From Burkholderiales bacterium (GTDB lineage Bacteria; Pseudomonadota; Gammaproteobacteria; Burkholderiales; Nitrosomonadaceae), in assembly GCA_024235735.1 (NCBI GenBank), contig JACKLU010000025.1, forward strand, positions 1 to 16,808: a DNA stretch of 16,808 nt. Direction: 5' to 3'. Shown piece after piece: positions 16,367-16,808 of the stretch. Within the stretch, counting starts at the first letter, position 1. Each line of letters opens with the position of its first letter. A program made the position numbers and the translations under genes. A model generated the notes under the pieces. That model worked only from the letters and a program-made list of their open reading frames with translations, ran no database searches and was not told the DNA's origin.

Positions 16367-16674
16367 TCGTTTCTCTCGAGAAAAAAATCCTCTAATTGCA
16401 ACTTCTTGTAATGAAATCCTTTTATCATTGGAAAAAGAGTGTTGAATCTTCATAAAACAGGGTTGTACTGAAATCAGTGTTAACTCAGTGCAACCCGCCC
16501 GCATCCGAGAACGTTCTAACAGCATTTTAATCTTCCGTTCTTCCCTTCTTTTGAATCATCCCAGAACACACCAAGCGGATTCGTATAAATAAGTGCAAAT
16601 TTAACGTGAAAGAAACAGCCAATCAGGCGAGTATAATCCTGACCAGTCAAGGTCATATTAGAATTGGCATTTAA
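16367..16674. other. Non-coding stretch at the right end
   Basis: These 308 bases hold no supported gene. A long hairpin at 16460-16496 is listed separately. AGAACGTTCT (16508-16517) is a 10-base palindrome. TGACC/GGTCA (16640-16655) forms a small 5-bp hairpin 20 bases past the stop of the partial minus-strand gene, without a T-run. Confidence 0.5.
16460..16496 (+). repeat. Stable hairpin downstream of the acidic small protein gene
   Basis: GGGTTGTACTGA (16460-16471) pairs with TCAGTGCAACCC (16485-16496). This gives 12 pairs (one G-U on the plus-strand RNA) around a 13-base loop. No T-run follows immediately on the plus strand, so it is not a textbook terminator. It could protect the 3' end of the small-protein mRNA, belong to a small RNA or be a repeat-family unit. 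The strand is assigned from its position after the plus-strand gene. Confidence 0.5.
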
Positions 16675-16808
16675 TCAGACTTGGGCTGGTTTGATTAAAC
16701 CGTGCCGAATCAGCGTCTTTATCCAGCGTGCGGCATTACGCTGAACAGAAATCTTCTCGTAGTCAGTGGCGCTGTCCCGGTAATATTCGCGCCGCTTGAA
16801 CATGAAGA
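16675..16808 (-). CDS. Partial gene, C-terminal end of an unidentified protein
   Basis: A minus-strand frame is open from the window edge to a TGA at 16677-16675 and gives 43 complete codons. It includes KRREYYRDSATDYEKISVQR and ends LIRHGLIKPAQV. The residue mix (many Arg, Lys, Tyr and Trp, no frame breaks) and codon use look like a real soluble protein end rather than chance. Base composition is also more GC-balanced than the non-coding DNA beside it. I cannot name the family. The start lies outside the window. Confidence 0.5.
   Translation of the reverse strand, partial: FMFKRREYYRDSATDYEKISVQRNAARWIKTLIRHGLIKPAQV

Noticed and set aside
16181..16525. Minus-strand 114-codon frame opposite the acidic small protein
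   Set aside because: It is antisense to a gene with a near-perfect Shine-Dalgarno sequence and crosses the hairpin at 16460-16496.

Overview
The window most likely comes from a betaproteobacterium, plausibly a Nitrosomonas-like ammonia oxidiser. This is inferred from two things: the pairing of a hopanoid-lipid gene set (hpnH, hpnB, hpnM, hpnN) with the block purM, purN, DUF3108 gene and RsmB/NOP methyltransferase gene, which is familiar from betaproteobacteria, and the moderate base composition. No rRNA, tRNA or CRISPR array is visible, and the species cannot be proven from this window.

Layout. Positions 1-581 are AT-rich and hold no convincing gene. A small lipoprotein gene with a C-terminal peptidoglycan-binding domain follows (582-1208), then about 450 bases of non-coding DNA with two perfect inverted repeats. 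The plus-strand hopanoid block runs from 1656 to 7329. HpnH is the radical-SAM enzyme that adds adenosine to the hopanoid. HpnB is a membrane glycosyltransferase, HpnM a periplasmic MlaC/Ttg2D-type lipid-binding protein, and HpnN an RND/MMPL exporter. Together they make extended hopanoids and are expected to move them towards the outer membrane.

Convergent to this block, a minus-strand group reads purM (11185-10115), purN (10080-9442), a DUF3108 exported protein (9445-8645, overlapping purN at a TTG start) and an RsmB/NOP-family RNA cytosine methyltransferase (8608-7346). Upstream of purM on the same strand is an unrecognised beta-propeller-like protein (12486-11263). Divergent from it is a GAF plus HD-GYP protein (12924-14054), a predicted cyclic-di-GMP phosphodiesterase. 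Its 430-base leader contains a good intrinsic terminator on the plus strand with no plus-strand gene ahead of it, which suggests an attenuator, an undescribed cis-regulatory RNA or a small RNA.

From 14055 to 15200 there is no convincing protein gene. On the minus strand 14129 to about 14480 (perhaps to 14750) looks like structured RNA, including a 25-base palindrome, and resembles the 5' RNA part of a group II intron that has lost its reverse transcriptase. The window ends with a Crp/Fnr-family regulator on the minus strand (15923-15201), a divergent very acidic 54-residue protein gene with a perfect Shine-Dalgarno sequence (16202-16366), a long hairpin at 16460-16496, and the 3' end of an unidentified minus-strand gene cut off at the window edge.
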